Shown: positions 44,193 through 53,317, numbered from the stretch's first letter. The stretch: DNA of 64,000 nt from Pseudomonadota bacterium (GCA_023388175.1 JAEWGT010000017.1:248001-312000), one strand, 5' to 3'. Numbers and translations are program-made. The notes: generated from the letters alone by a model not told the origin.

Positions 44193-44678
44193 ATGCTCAC
44201 TTCTTCTCAGCAGCGCCCCAGGCCGCTGCATCTGATCGCCGCTTTTGCCTCCGGCTGTCTGCTTACCTTCGCCGTTTTCATCAATGCCGAAGCCGCCCGC
44301 TTTGGCGGCGCGCTCTATTCGTCATGGCTGGCCCATGGCACCGGCACCGTCGCGTCCATCATCGTGCTGGGCCTGCTCTGGTTCCGCAACAGGCCGGCCG
44401 TCACCGCCATCCGCAACAGGGCGCCACTCTGGGCCTATCTCGGCGGCATTTCCGGCGCAGCGACCGTCATGCTGACCTCCACCACGGTCAATACGCCGCT
44501 CGCCCTTGCCGGCACCCTGGCCCTCGGCCTGGCCGGTCAGGTCGCGTTCAGCCTTGCCGCCGATCAATGGGGCCTGTTCGGCCTCCCCAGGCGCCGCCTC
44601 ACCCTGCGCGATGCCGCAGCCGCCGCACTGATCACCGCCGGCAGCCTGCTCATCATCTTCATCGGCATGGGGACCTGA
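44193..44678 (+). CDS. DUF606 (YdcZ) small membrane transporter subunit, first of pair
   Basis: A 161-residue protein with five predicted membrane segments, in the DUF606/YdcZ branch of the drug/metabolite transporter superfamily (HGTGTVASIIVLGLLW; PLALAGTLALGLAGQVAFSLAADQWGLFG). Members of this family often occur as two adjacent half-size genes and probably work together. ATG 44193 is preferred; a TTG at 44172 would add seven residues. Substrate not known. Confidence 0.75.
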   Translation: MLTSSQQRPRPLHLIAAFASGCLLTFAVFINAEAARFGGALYSSWLAHGTGTVASIIVLGLLWFRNRPAVTAIRNRAPLWAYLGGISGAATVMLTSTTVNTPLALAGTLALGLAGQVAFSLAADQWGLFGLPRRRLTLRDAAAAALITAGSLLIIFIGMGT

Positions 44679-44681
44679 GAC

Positions 44682-45104
44682 TTGCTCCTCTTTATCGCCT
44701 ATGCCATCATCGCCGGCGTGCTGGTCGGCCTCAGCCGTCAACTCAATGGCCGGCTGGCCATGTCGACCACCCCGCTCATTGCCTCATTCTTCAATCACAT
44801 TGTCGGCTTCGTCTTCCTGACCATTCTGGGTCTCGTGCTCGGCAACCTGATCCTGCCGGGCGCGGCGGACGCACCATGGTGGGTTTATCTCGGTGGTCCA
44901 TTGGGGGTGGTTTTCGTCACCGTTGGCTCCTGGCTCATACCTCGGATCGGCGCGGTCAATTCCGCCCTGCTCGTCATCGGCGGGCAGATGGTTTCGGGCG
45001 TGATTTTCGACCTTGTGCGCGGCGCGCCGATGACGTTCTGGGCCAGCGCCCTTGGCGTTGCCCTCATCTTGTCCGGAGTAGCGCTAACGCAACGCTCGAA
45101 GTGA
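44682..45104 (+). CDS. DUF606 (YdcZ) small membrane transporter subunit, second of pair
   Basis: A 140-residue protein with four to five membrane segments (ASFFNHIVGFVFLTILGL; PWWVYLGGPLGVVFVTVGSWLIPRIGAVNSALLVIGGQM), homologous to the first subunit. It begins at TTG 44682 three bases after the upstream stop; a later ATG would lose the first membrane segment. The pair forms one unit ended by a strong hairpin. Confidence 0.75.
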   Translation: MLLFIAYAIIAGVLVGLSRQLNGRLAMSTTPLIASFFNHIVGFVFLTILGLVLGNLILPGAADAPWWVYLGGPLGVVFVTVGSWLIPRIGAVNSALLVIGGQMVSGVIFDLVRGAPMTFWASALGVALILSGVALTQRSK

Positions 45105-45121
45105 ACAGCCTGCTAACGAAA

Positions 45122-45143
45122 ACGGGGCCCCCGCGGGCCCCGT
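45122..45143. terminator. Bidirectional hairpin terminator
   Basis: ACGGGGCCC and GGGCCCCGT form a nine-base-pair stem around CCGC, in the 59 bases between two convergent genes (DUF606 pair and aldehyde dehydrogenase). No long T-tract on either side. Confidence 0.7.
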
Positions 45144-45163
45144 GATAACACTTGCAGAACGCC

Positions 45164-46603
45164 TTAGCCGGCTGCGGTATAAGCCGTCTTCACGATGGTG
45201 AAGAACTCTGCCGCATACTTGCCCTGTTCGCGCGGACCATAGCTCGACCCCTTGCGACCACCAAACGGTACGTGGAAATCCACACCTGCCGTCGGCACGT
45301 TCACCATCACCATCCCGGCTTCCGAATTGCGCTTGAAATGCGTCGCATATTTCAGAGAAGTCGTGACAATACCGGCACTTAGGCCAAACTCGGTATCGTT
45401 CGCCGTCGCCAGCGCTTCCTCGTAATCCTTGACCTTGATCACCGCGGCGACCGGCCCGAAGATTTCCTCGCGGGCAATCCGCATCTGGTTGGTCGCGCCG
45501 GTAAACAGGGCTGGCTGGAGGAAATACCCCTCGGTCGGCGCATTGACGCGATTGCCGCCCGCGCGCAGCTCAGCGCCTTCACCGCGACCGATCTCGATAT
45601 AGTCCATGTCCTGCTTGAGCTGACCCGGATCGACAACCGGACCAATTTCCGTATTCTTATCAAGGGCATCGCCAACGCGCAGGTTCTTTGTCCGCTCACA
45701 CAGCGCATCCACGAACGCGTCATGAATGCCTTCTGTGACAATCACCCGGCTCGACGCCGTACAACGCTGGCCCGTCGAGAAAAATGCAGACTGGGCAACG
45801 CTTTCCACCGCGACCTTGAGGTCGGCATCATCGAGCACAATGGTCGGGTTCTTGCCGCCCATTTCCAGTTGGAACTTGCGGCCAACCTTGATCGACGCCT
45901 CGGCCACACGCTTGCCGGTGCCGACCGAACCGGTGAAGGAAACTGCTGCAATATCAGGGCTGTCGAGCATAGTCTGGCCGACCACCGAACCCTTGCCCAT
46001 GACCAGGTTGAGCACGCCCTTGGGCAGGCCAGCCCGCACCAGAATATCGACAATCGCCCAGGTTGATCCTGGCACCAGGTCAGCCGGCTTGATCACCACG
46101 GAGTTGCCATAAGCCAAGGCCGGAGCAATCTTCCAGGCCGGAATGGCAATGGGGAAATTCCACGGCGTAATGATGCCGATGACGCCCACCGGCTCACGGG
46201 TGATTTCAACGCCGACACCGGGACGAACAGATGGCAGCACTTCACCGGTCAAGCGCAGCACTTCGCCAGCGAAAAAGTCAAAAATCTGGGCGGCGCGAGT
46301 GACTTCACCGATACCCTCGGCAAGCGTCTTGCCCTCTTCGCGGCTCAGCAGCTCGCCCAGTTCCTGCTTGCGGGCAAGGATTTCCTGGGCTGTCTTGGAG
46401 AGGATGGCATTACGCTCAAGGATGCCGGAACGCGACCAGGCCGGGAAAGCGGCCTTGGCTGCGGCGATGGCCTGCTTGGTTTCTTCGGCGCTGGCGCGCG
46501 CATAGACGCCAACGACTTCACTGATATTGGACGGATTGATGTTTTCGACCCCATCCGAGCCAACCCATTCCCCATCGATCAGGTTCTTGTGCAATTCGGT
46601 CAT
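45164..46603 (-). CDS. Aldehyde dehydrogenase, probable 2-oxoglutarate semialdehyde dehydrogenase
   Basis: A 479-residue NAD(P)-dependent ALDH. Asn149 (TPWNFP), general base Glu247 (LEMGGKNP), nucleophile Cys281 (GQRCTASS) and the nucleotide loop FTGSVGTGK are intact. The end NVPTAGVDFHVPFGGRKGSSYGP is typical of alpha-ketoglutaric semialdehyde dehydrogenases. With the AraD1-like dehydratase just upstream in the same direction, it would finish the non-phosphorylating pentose route (Weimberg-type) by making 2-oxoglutarate. Succinate-semialdehyde or another short aldehyde remains possible. Confidence 0.78.
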   Translation of the reverse strand: MTELHKNLIDGEWVGSDGVENINPSNISEVVGVYARASAEETKQAIAAAKAAFPAWSRSGILERNAILSKTAQEILARKQELGELLSREEGKTLAEGIGEVTRAAQIFDFFAGEVLRLTGEVLPSVRPGVGVEITREPVGVIGIITPWNFPIAIPAWKIAPALAYGNSVVIKPADLVPGSTWAIVDILVRAGLPKGVLNLVMGKGSVVGQTMLDSPDIAAVSFTGSVGTGKRVAEASIKVGRKFQLEMGGKNPTIVLDDADLKVAVESVAQSAFFSTGQRCTASSRVIVTEGIHDAFVDALCERTKNLRVGDALDKNTEIGPVVDPGQLKQDMDYIEIGRGEGAELRAGGNRVNAPTEGYFLQPALFTGATNQMRIAREEIFGPVAAVIKVKDYEEALATANDTEFGLSAGIVTTSLKYATHFKRNSEAGMVMVNVPTAGVDFHVPFGGRKGSSYGPREQGKYAAEFFTIVKTAYTAAG

Positions 46604-46646
46604 ATCGGTGCCTTTCGGTAAAGCGCGTCAGGAGGAAACGCTGAAA

Positions 46647-47798
46647 TCAGAGGAGGTTGGCGCGCGCAAGATCACGCAGCAGATGGCTTGCCCCATAGGT
46701 CCAGGGCGCACATTTGGTCGATAGATTCACGCGATTGGTGAGCGTACCCAGACTGGGTGTCGAAATGGAGACGACATCGCCGAGTTTATGGGTAAACCCC
46801 TTGCCCGCCCCGTCGCGGTCCTGCACAGGCGCGAACATGGTGCCAAGATACAGCACCAGTCCATCGGGATATTGATGATGTGCGCCAATGGTCGCCGCCA
46901 CCAGCGATTCCGGCGTTCTGGAAATTTCCGCCATGTTGGAGCGGCCTTCGAGCACAAAGCCGTCCTCGCCCTCCACGCGCAGACCGATCTCCGATTGCTT
47001 GACGGTTTCCAATGTGAATTCACCGTCGAAAAGTCTGACAAACGGGCCCAGCGAGGCCGACGCATTATTGTCCTTCGCTTTGCCCAGCAGCAGCGCAGAA
47101 CGGCCCTCCACGTCGCGCAGGTTGACGTCATTGCCCAGTGTGGCACCAATGATCTCGCCCTTGCTGGTCACCAGCAGTGCCACTTCCGGTTCGGGATTGT
47201 TCCAGGTCGAAATCGGGTGCAATCCGACATCGGCGCCATAGCCGACGGCGCTCATCGGCTGGCCCTTGGTAAAGATTTCCGCATCCGGGCCGATGCCCAC
47301 CTCGAGATACTGGCTCCACACACCCTTTTCGATCAGCGCTGCCTTGATCTTCATCGCCGCATCAGAGCCCGGCACGAGCTGCGAGAGATCGGCCCCGATC
47401 AGATCGAAAATTTCTGAACGCAATGCGTCGGCGCGCGACTTGTCGCCACGCGCCTGCTCCTCGATGACCCGCTCAAGCAGGGAAACCACAAAGGTTACGC
47501 CCGATGCCTTGATGGCCTGCAGATCGATCGGAGCCAGCAATCGCGGCAGATCGGCTCGCTGCTTGCCCCACAGAGAATTTTCGACGATCGCCGCTACAGC
47601 ACCGATATCCTGCCCGGGCGCATTGCGCACATGCTCCGCGGCCCGCCCGCTTTCAGCAATATCACGAACGCTCGCCAGACCCCGCGCGGTGATATCCACC
47701 ACCCGTCCATCCCGCACGGTGACCACACGCGGATGGTCAAGGCCAGGGACCAGGGCCCGGCCCAGAAGAAGGCCATCTGGAATATGGTCTGCGCTCAT
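46647..47798 (-). CDS. FAH-family dehydratase, AraD1-like (2-keto-3-deoxy-pentonate dehydratase)
   Basis: A 383-residue member of the fumarylacetoacetate hydrolase superfamily. GVWSQYLEVGIGPDAEIFTKGQPMSAVGYGADVG and NNPEPEVALLVTSKGEIIGATLGNDVNLRDVEGRSALLLGKAKDNNASASLGP carry the metal-binding acidic residues of the AraD1/KdaD branch. That branch removes water from 2-keto-3-deoxy-arabonate or -xylonate, yielding 2-oxoglutarate semialdehyde, the substrate of the adjacent ALDH. ATG 47798 with GGGGGTGAG upstream. No sugar dehydrogenase, lactonase or transporter is alongside. Confidence 0.78.
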   Translation of the reverse strand: MSADHIPDGLLLGRALVPGLDHPRVVTVRDGRVVDITARGLASVRDIAESGRAAEHVRNAPGQDIGAVAAIVENSLWGKQRADLPRLLAPIDLQAIKASGVTFVVSLLERVIEEQARGDKSRADALRSEIFDLIGADLSQLVPGSDAAMKIKAALIEKGVWSQYLEVGIGPDAEIFTKGQPMSAVGYGADVGLHPISTWNNPEPEVALLVTSKGEIIGATLGNDVNLRDVEGRSALLLGKAKDNNASASLGPFVRLFDGEFTLETVKQSEIGLRVEGEDGFVLEGRSNMAEISRTPESLVAATIGAHHQYPDGLVLYLGTMFAPVQDRDGAGKGFTHKLGDVVSISTPSLGTLTNRVNLSTKCAPWTYGASHLLRDLARANLL

Positions 47799-47880
47799 CA
47801 CTCACCCCCGGACATGTCAGGGCCAGTGACTAACGTAACGCACCCCGCCAAGGCAAGCCGCAACGTCAATAAATCATACT

Positions 47881-48372
47881 TTATGTCGAGGGCCCGATTT
47901 TGGGTTGACCCGGATTTTCCGCAGCCAGCTTTTGCAGGTAGGCGATAAATTCGGGGTCTTCACCCGGCAGATGAACCGCCATGGCCATACGGAAATCCTC
48001 ACGCCGGCACCATTCCACCATCCAGTCTTCCCATGACCGCCAGCGGCGCAGTTCCCCGCCACGCATGCCATCCCGATAGGTCAGGATATAGGCGCGCTCG
48101 AACAGGGAAATCAGAATGCCCAGCAAGGCAAATTTGCGCATCCTTTGTTCGGCATCCAGACCAGGCGTGGGATCGGGATCGAGAAGACGGAGATCGGCAT
48201 TGTCCAGCGCCAGCTTCAGGAACGCGACATACTCATCCGAGAGATGCAGATACGTCTCCTCCTCCTCCTGGGCTCGCTGCTTGAACCTGTCGAGAATATA
48301 GAAGGCAATGGCCATGGGCAGGCCAATCACCGTGACGACATAGCTGGCGGTTTCCCACATTGGCGTTTCCAT
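47881..48372 (-). CDS. Small membrane-anchored protein of unknown function
   Basis: A 163-residue protein: one N-terminal membrane segment (about 8-26, ASYVVTVIGLPMAIAFYILD) then a charged, helical cytoplasmic domain (QRAQEEEETYLHLSDEYVAFLKLALDNADLRLLD; RRWRSWEDWMVEWCRREDF). Proteins of this shape recur in alphaproteobacteria without a known role. Monocistronic, divergent from the SIMPL gene. Confidence 0.65.
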   Translation of the reverse strand: METPMWETASYVVTVIGLPMAIAFYILDRFKQRAQEEEETYLHLSDEYVAFLKLALDNADLRLLDPDPTPGLDAEQRMRKFALLGILISLFERAYILTYRDGMRGGELRRWRSWEDWMVEWCRREDFRMAMAVHLPGEDPEFIAYLQKLAAENPGQPKIGPST

Positions 48373-48485
48373 CCTTTGCCCAACGATAGCACGGCCCGTT
48401 CAAGTCCGGTTCATCAATGCCGCAATAAGACCGCAATAACTCGGGACACCTCCCCCCGAGACCGACACTTGATTAGGAGTCTTTC

Positions 48486-49202
48486 ATGCGCGTCCTCGCC
48501 GCTCTTGCCCCCCTCGCTCTGCTCGCCACTGCCCTGCCTGCCTATGCAGGGGAAATTACCATTCAAGGCCGTGGCGAAGTGCGCGCATCGCCCGATATGG
48601 CAACCATCATGTCCGGTGTGACAACCCAGGGCGCGACCGCACGCGAAGCGCTGGATGCCAATACCGCCGCCATGAGCGAATTGCTCGCCGCCCTCAAGGA
48701 CGCCGGCATCGAAGCCCGTGATATCCAGACATCGGGCTTCTCGGTCAATCCAAACTATGTCTATTCCGACGCGCGCGACGAGCTTGGTTATTCGCTGCCC
48801 CCGCGCATCAATGGCTATCAGGTCGCCAATTCGGTGACCGTGGTGGTGCGTGACCTGGCAGATCTCGGCTCCATTCTGGACCAATCGGTGACGGTGGGCG
48901 CCAATACGGTCAACGGCGTCAGCTTCTCGGTTGCCGATCCTTCGGAACTGCTCAACGAGGCCCGCAAAGCCGCCTTTGCCGATGCCCGCGCCAAGGCCGA
49001 GCTCTATGCCGATGTGGCGGGCGCTAGCCTTGGCAGTCTCGAATCCATCAATGAAACCCAGAACTATGGCAGCCCACAGCCCTACGCCATGTATGCACGC
49101 GCTGAGATACAATCGAGCGCTGACGTGCCGGTGGAAGCGGGCGAACTGACCTTCGCCATCACCGTCGATGTCGCGTGGGATTTGGACAACACAGCCGACT
49201 AA
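48486..49202 (+). CDS. SIMPL-domain (DUF541) periplasmic protein
   Basis: A 238-residue exported protein: signal peptide about 1-21 (LPAYA), then the SIMPL fold (ITIQGRGEVRASPDMATIMSGV; INGYQVANSVTVVVRDLADLGSILDQSV; ARKAAFADARAKAELYADVAGASLG). Homologues such as YggE/BP26 form oligomers and are linked to oxidative-stress survival or, in Brucella, to a strong antigen. ATG 48486 follows TAGGAG. Ends before a long hairpin. Confidence 0.88.
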   Translation: MRVLAALAPLALLATALPAYAGEITIQGRGEVRASPDMATIMSGVTTQGATAREALDANTAAMSELLAALKDAGIEARDIQTSGFSVNPNYVYSDARDELGYSLPPRINGYQVANSVTVVVRDLADLGSILDQSVTVGANTVNGVSFSVADPSELLNEARKAAFADARAKAELYADVAGASLGSLESINETQNYGSPQPYAMYARAEIQSSADVPVEAGELTFAITVDVAWDLDNTAD

Positions 49203-49336
49203 TCCACAACTGATGACACACATCGCCATGTTTTGGCCAAACCTGACCGGCCAAACGAGCGTTGTTACATCGATGGCGGGCCGAGTCCTCGCTCCGCCAT
49301 CATGTTCCCGGATCCCCTCATGCAGGGGGCTTGGGC

Positions 49337-49375
49337 GGTGGGGACGGTTCCACCGTAGTCAACTCCGTCCCCACC
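49337..49375. terminator. Perfect 11-bp inverted repeat, bidirectional terminator
   Basis: GGTGGGGACGG and CCGTCCCCACC enclose a 17-base loop between convergent SIMPL and TSUP genes. A likely transcription end for both directions; no strong T-tract. Confidence 0.6.
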
Positions 49376-49428
49376 AACCCTTCAAATCACCGGCTAAGCC
49401 TGAGAGGCCGAGCGCGCGAGCCAGGTCC

Positions 49429-50262
49429 TCATAACCCCGCAAGCACAGTCCACAGCATGTTGATCCCGACGGCCGTCAGGAAGGCCGCGAAGACGTATTT
49501 CAGCGTTTTCTGATCCAGCCGGTGCGCCAGCGCGGCCCCTGCGGGCGCAAAAATGGCGGCAAGGACACCCACCAATACTAAAGCCGGAATGTTGATGAAC
49601 CCGATGCTGGCGGGCGGCAGGTCTTCGACACCCCAGCCCGAAATCAGGAACCCCGCCGTGCCGGAAATGGCGATGGCCACCCCGATTGCCGCCGATGTGC
49701 CGACTGCATTGTGCATGGTCCGCCCGAACGCCACCAGCGTCGGCACGGTCAGCGATCCACCGCCAATACCCATCAGTGACGACAGATAACCCACGATGAA
49801 CGCCGACAGTCTGTGGACCCAGGCGGCATCTTTGAGATGGCCCATGAGCCGTGTCTGGAACGAGAAGATGATATTGGCCGCAATGACAAAGGCCAATACG
49901 GCGAAGACCACACGCAGCAGGTTGCCCGAGAACCATCCTGCCATCAGGCCGCCGATAAAGGTGCCCGCAACAATGAATGGCACCCACAGTTTCAGCACGC
50001 TTACATCCAGCGCGCCGCGCTTGTGATGGGCCCGGGCACTCATGATGCCGGTGGGGATGATGATGGCCAGAGAAGTGCCCACCGCCACATGCTGGACCAC
50101 GGAAGGGTCATAACCCATCAGCAGCAGGCTGTTGGCCAGCGCCGGCACGATCACGGCCCCGCCACCTATACCCAGAAGGCCGGCAGCTACCCCGGAGAGG
50201 ATACCGGTGAGCCCCATGGCCAGCATGAACGGCCAATAGCTGGCGATCAGTCCCCAATCCAT
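49429..50262 (-). CDS. TSUP-family transporter (TauE/SafE-like)
   Basis: A 277-residue membrane protein with about eight segments in two homologous halves, each with the GIGGG motif (GLLGIGGGAVIVPAL; LMGIGGGSLTVPTLVAFG). The family exports sulfite or organosulfonates, or takes up other anions; the substrate here is open. ATG 50262 has GGAG seven bases upstream. It begins two bases after the yjbQ stop, so the two are co-transcribed. Confidence 0.85.
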   Translation of the reverse strand: MDWGLIASYWPFMLAMGLTGILSGVAAGLLGIGGGAVIVPALANSLLLMGYDPSVVQHVAVGTSLAIIIPTGIMSARAHHKRGALDVSVLKLWVPFIVAGTFIGGLMAGWFSGNLLRVVFAVLAFVIAANIIFSFQTRLMGHLKDAAWVHRLSAFIVGYLSSLMGIGGGSLTVPTLVAFGRTMHNAVGTSAAIGVAIAISGTAGFLISGWGVEDLPPASIGFINIPALVLVGVLAAIFAPAGAALAHRLDQKTLKYVFAAFLTAVGINMLWTVLAGL

Positions 50263-50264
50263 AG

Positions 50265-50684
50265 TCAGTCTCCGATGATGTGCAGCGCAATCTCGCGCTG
50301 ATGTGGCCTGCGCCGATGCTCGAACAGGTACAGCCCCTGCCATGTGCCCAGAACCGGCCTGCCCCCGCTGACCGGTATCCCGATGGAGGTCTGGGTCAGG
50401 GCCGCCTTGATATGGGCCGGCATGTCATCGGGACCTTCGGTCGTATGCACCAGCCAGTCCATGCCCTCGGGCACGAGACGCCGGAAAAACCCGAGGAGGT
50501 CGGTTTGCACGTCAGGGTCGGCATTTTCCTGAATCAGCAGCGAACAGGATGTGTGCCGGACATAGGCGGTCACAAGGCCGGTGGATATCCCCGACTGGGC
50601 GACGAAAGCCCGCAACTCACGGGTGATCTCCCGAAGGCCCTGTCCCCGTGTCTGAACGACGATGCTGTCGATAGCCTGCTGCAT
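50265..50684 (-). CDS. YjbQ/UPF0047 family protein
   Basis: A 139-residue protein. HTSCSLLIQENADPDVQTDLLGFFRRLVPE and the C-terminal GTWQGLYLFEHRRRPHQREIALHIIG are family signatures, with conserved His, Cys and Glu forming the metal site. E. coli YjbQ has weak thiamine-phosphate synthase activity, but the true role is not established. First gene of a pair with the TSUP gene. Confidence 0.88.
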   Translation of the reverse strand: MQQAIDSIVVQTRGQGLREITRELRAFVAQSGISTGLVTAYVRHTSCSLLIQENADPDVQTDLLGFFRRLVPEGMDWLVHTTEGPDDMPAHIKAALTQTSIGIPVSGGRPVLGTWQGLYLFEHRRRPHQREIALHIIGD

Positions 50685-50796
50685 GTCTAGGCACTACCAT
50701 GTTTGCCGGCAGGAGTGGGAGCCGGTCTCGGCGCGATCCGTCCATTGCCCAATTGCCGCCTCAATACCTTGGCCATTTCGCCTCGACAAATATGAG

Positions 50797-50821
50797 GGAA
50801 CCATGCGGAAAGCCCGGCGTT
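50797..50821 (+). promoter_or_regulatory. EcfG (general stress) promoter for the OmpA-family gene
   Basis: GGAAC at 50797-50801 and CGTT at 50818-50821 with 16 bases between them, the consensus for the alphaproteobacterial general-stress sigma factor EcfG. It lies about 117 bases before the start codon. The same motif with 17-base spacing stands before the gene at 53,318, which supports it. Confidence 0.6.
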
Positions 50822-50937
50822 CGGGCTCTGCGGGGCACAAAGGCCGTTTTCGCACGCGGCTTCGCCCATTCAGGGTGGGTTCAGGAAACACCCATGATGC
50901 TCGGCAGAAGTGTGCCAAACACAAAGGAAATAGAAAC

Positions 50938-53070
50938 ATGCGCTTCAAGACCTGGCTGCTCGCCGGAACCAGCATTGGCTTCATGGCCTTTGCGCCGCTC
51001 TCAGCAATGGCTCAGGACGCCGAGCTGCAATCGGCTTATCGCGCCTATATCGACGCTCAGGCCTCAGGTGATGCCGCAGCGCTCGAGGCAGCGCAGGCCG
51101 AACTGACCGAACTGTGCATCGTCGGCGGCTATTCCAGCGTCGCCGAATGTATTGCTGCTCTGGATGCCTTGTCTGCTCCCGCACCTGCGACGCAGGTTGA
51201 GCCCGAGCCACAGCCAGAACCGGAACCGGTTATCGAAGAGCCTGCGCCCCAGCCTGAACCGGCTCCCGAGCCTCAGCCGGAACCGGAGCCTGCGCCCGCT
51301 CCCGTCGTTGAACAGCCCGCTCCTGAACCGGAGCCCGAACCGGTAGTTGAGCAGCCGGCCCCTGAGCCCGTGATGGAAGAGCCTGCACCCGAGCCTGCCG
51401 TAGAAGAACCTGCGCCAGTGGTCGAGGAGCCGGTTGCCGAGGAGCCTGTGGTCGAACAGCCCGTTGCGCCGGCAGCCGACTATGCCACTTTGCTGGCCGA
51501 TCAGGTGGCGGTCTATGAAGACGCCGTTGCCGATCTGCTGTCCGGGGGCGATGCCGCCGCAGCGCAGGCTCGTATTGACGCGGCCCGCGCCGAAATCGAG
51601 GCCCTCTGCGTTGAAGCCGGCCAGCCCGATGTCACCGCCTGTCTGGCCCAGTTCGGTCTCGAATTGCCGGTCGTTCCAGCCCTTGAGCAGCCCGCTGCAC
51701 CCGCCGAAGAGCCAGCGGTTGAAGAGCCGGTGGCCGAGCAGCTTGCTCCGCTTGAAGAAACGACGACAGACGGCGAGCTGGCCGAACCTGTGGTCGACCT
51801 GCCGGAAGGCGTGACCATCGAACAGATCGCTCCTGTCCTAGACAGTGCCAAGGACATCGACTTCGCCGTGGAAAGCGGCGCCGAGACCGATGCCGACGCC
51901 GAGGTAACCATCGAACAGATGGAGACCGAGCCGGTCGCGCCGCCCCCTGCCAATGACGAGGAAGCCCAGTCTGAAGCCATTCGCACCTTCGCGGCCGAAC
52001 CGATCGCTGCCGTGACGGCCGAAGAGGGCACGGTGATCCAGGCGACCGAGAACACTACGGTCAACCAGACCGTCGTGAACAACTACATCACCAACATCAC
52101 CAACAATGTCTCTGTCGACAATTCGACCAATATCGATAACTCGACCAATGTGACGCAGAACAATATCGGCCAGCAGAACAATGTGACTATTGTCGAGGCG
52201 CCGGTGATCCAGCAGTCCAGCACGGGCGACGCGATTGCCCAGGTGATCCTGCAGATCGGTACCCAATTGGTGGTCAATTCCATTGGCGCGGACACGGACC
52301 GCTTCTACAACCCGCAGACTGACGAGATTTACTACGAGAACCTCGCCAATGGCCGTGTTCGTGAAGTGATCACCCGCCCCGATGGCACCCAGATCGTCAC
52401 CGTCCGTAATCGTAATGGCGACGTTCTGCGCCGCTCGCGGATTACGCCGGACGGGCAGGAATATGTCCTGGCCTATTTCGACGACCGTTACGGCAACCAG
52501 CTCGACACCTGGTATGATCCGGGCCGCGACCTGCCGCCGCTGCGCCTGAACATTCCGGTACGCGACTATGTGCTGGATGCCCGCTATGCCGACGAACGGG
52601 AACTGGAAGTCTTCTTCGCTCAGCCGCCGGTTGAGCAGGTGGCCCGCATCTATTCCATCGACGAAGTGAAGCGCTCGGCCCGCCTGCGCGACAGCGTCCG
52701 CAAGCTCGAAGTGGGTAACCTCACCTTCGATACCGGCGCGGCCACCATTGCCCGCGATCAGGTCCGCGCCCTTTCGGGCGTTGCCAATGCCATGCTGGCC
52801 CTGTTGCAGCGCAATCCAAACGAGACCTTCCTGATCGAGGGTCACACGGACGCTGTGGGTTCGGACATTTCCAACCTGCGTCTTTCGGACAATCGTGCCG
52901 CAACCGTGGCCCGTGTGCTGACCGACTTCTACGGCGTGCCGCCGGAGAACCTGGCCACCCAGGGTTATGGTGAGCGCTATCTCAAGATCCGCACCGAAGC
53001 TGCGGAACGCGAGAACCGTCGCGTCACCATCCGCCGCATCACGCCGCTGATCACCGTCGCCAGCCGATAA
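50938..53070 (+). CDS. OmpA-family protein with proline/glutamate-rich linker
   Basis: A 710-residue protein. Signal peptide 1-24 (SAMAQ), then two similar about 45-residue helical segments (AYIDAQASGDAAALEAAQAEL; VAVYEDAVADLLSGGDAAAAQARID) separated by about 95 residues of PEPEPEP-type sequence. A long Asn/Thr-rich patch (NTTVNQTVVNNYITNITNN) follows, and an OmpA C-terminal domain (about 580-705) with FDTGAATI, EGHTDAVGSDISNLRLSDNRA and GYGERY binds peptidoglycan. No N-terminal beta-barrel is evident, so it is probably a periplasmic anchor. ATG 50938 follows AAAGGAAAT; a longer frame from 50662 is not needed. Confidence 0.85.
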   Translation: MRFKTWLLAGTSIGFMAFAPLSAMAQDAELQSAYRAYIDAQASGDAAALEAAQAELTELCIVGGYSSVAECIAALDALSAPAPATQVEPEPQPEPEPVIEEPAPQPEPAPEPQPEPEPAPAPVVEQPAPEPEPEPVVEQPAPEPVMEEPAPEPAVEEPAPVVEEPVAEEPVVEQPVAPAADYATLLADQVAVYEDAVADLLSGGDAAAAQARIDAARAEIEALCVEAGQPDVTACLAQFGLELPVVPALEQPAAPAEEPAVEEPVAEQLAPLEETTTDGELAEPVVDLPEGVTIEQIAPVLDSAKDIDFAVESGAETDADAEVTIEQMETEPVAPPPANDEEAQSEAIRTFAAEPIAAVTAEEGTVIQATENTTVNQTVVNNYITNITNNVSVDNSTNIDNSTNVTQNNIGQQNNVTIVEAPVIQQSSTGDAIAQVILQIGTQLVVNSIGADTDRFYNPQTDEIYYENLANGRVREVITRPDGTQIVTVRNRNGDVLRRSRITPDGQEYVLAYFDDRYGNQLDTWYDPGRDLPPLRLNIPVRDYVLDARYADERELEVFFAQPPVEQVARIYSIDEVKRSARLRDSVRKLEVGNLTFDTGAATIARDQVRALSGVANAMLALLQRNPNETFLIEGHTDAVGSDISNLRLSDNRAATVARVLTDFYGVPPENLATQGYGERYLKIRTEAAERENRRVTIRRITPLITVASR

Positions 53071-53091
53071 AGAAGCGGCAATCGCAATTCG

Positions 53092-53123
53092 AGGCCGGGC
53101 TTGATGCCCGGCCTTTTGTTTTA
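53092..53123 (+). terminator. Rho-independent terminator after the OmpA-family gene
   Basis: GGCCGGGC and GCCCGGCC form an eight-base-pair stem around TTGAT, followed by TTTTGTTTT. A textbook intrinsic terminator. Confidence 0.92.
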
Positions 53124-53259
53124 AGCCGCCACAAGCAAAATTCCTTGAAAAAGCCGCAATCCGGCAGCGTGGATCGGCGCACGCGGGCGCAGCCAAATCA
53201 CTGGCAAATAAAAGAAAAAGACCGCAAAATCACATTTGCGCCCTTGCTTCACATTCTCG

Positions 53260-53285
53260 GGAACATTTTCTTTGGGAGGTGCGTT
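53260..53285 (+). promoter_or_regulatory. EcfG (general stress) promoter for the 126-residue membrane protein
   Basis: GGAAC at 53260-53264 and CGTT at 53282-53285 with 17 bases between, matching the EcfG consensus exactly. A transcript start about seven bases on would leave a leader of about 25 bases before the ATG at 53318, with AAAGGAG inside it. Confidence 0.75.
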
Positions 53286-53317
53286 TTTTAGCCAGCGTTG
53301 AAACAAAGGAGCGCAAG

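Noticed and set aside
44138..45145. 335-residue plus-strand frame across both DUF606 genes
   Set aside because: It has an Arg/Pro/His-rich composition without membrane segments, typical of an out-of-frame reading of high-GC genes; the DUF606 pair in another frame is convincing.
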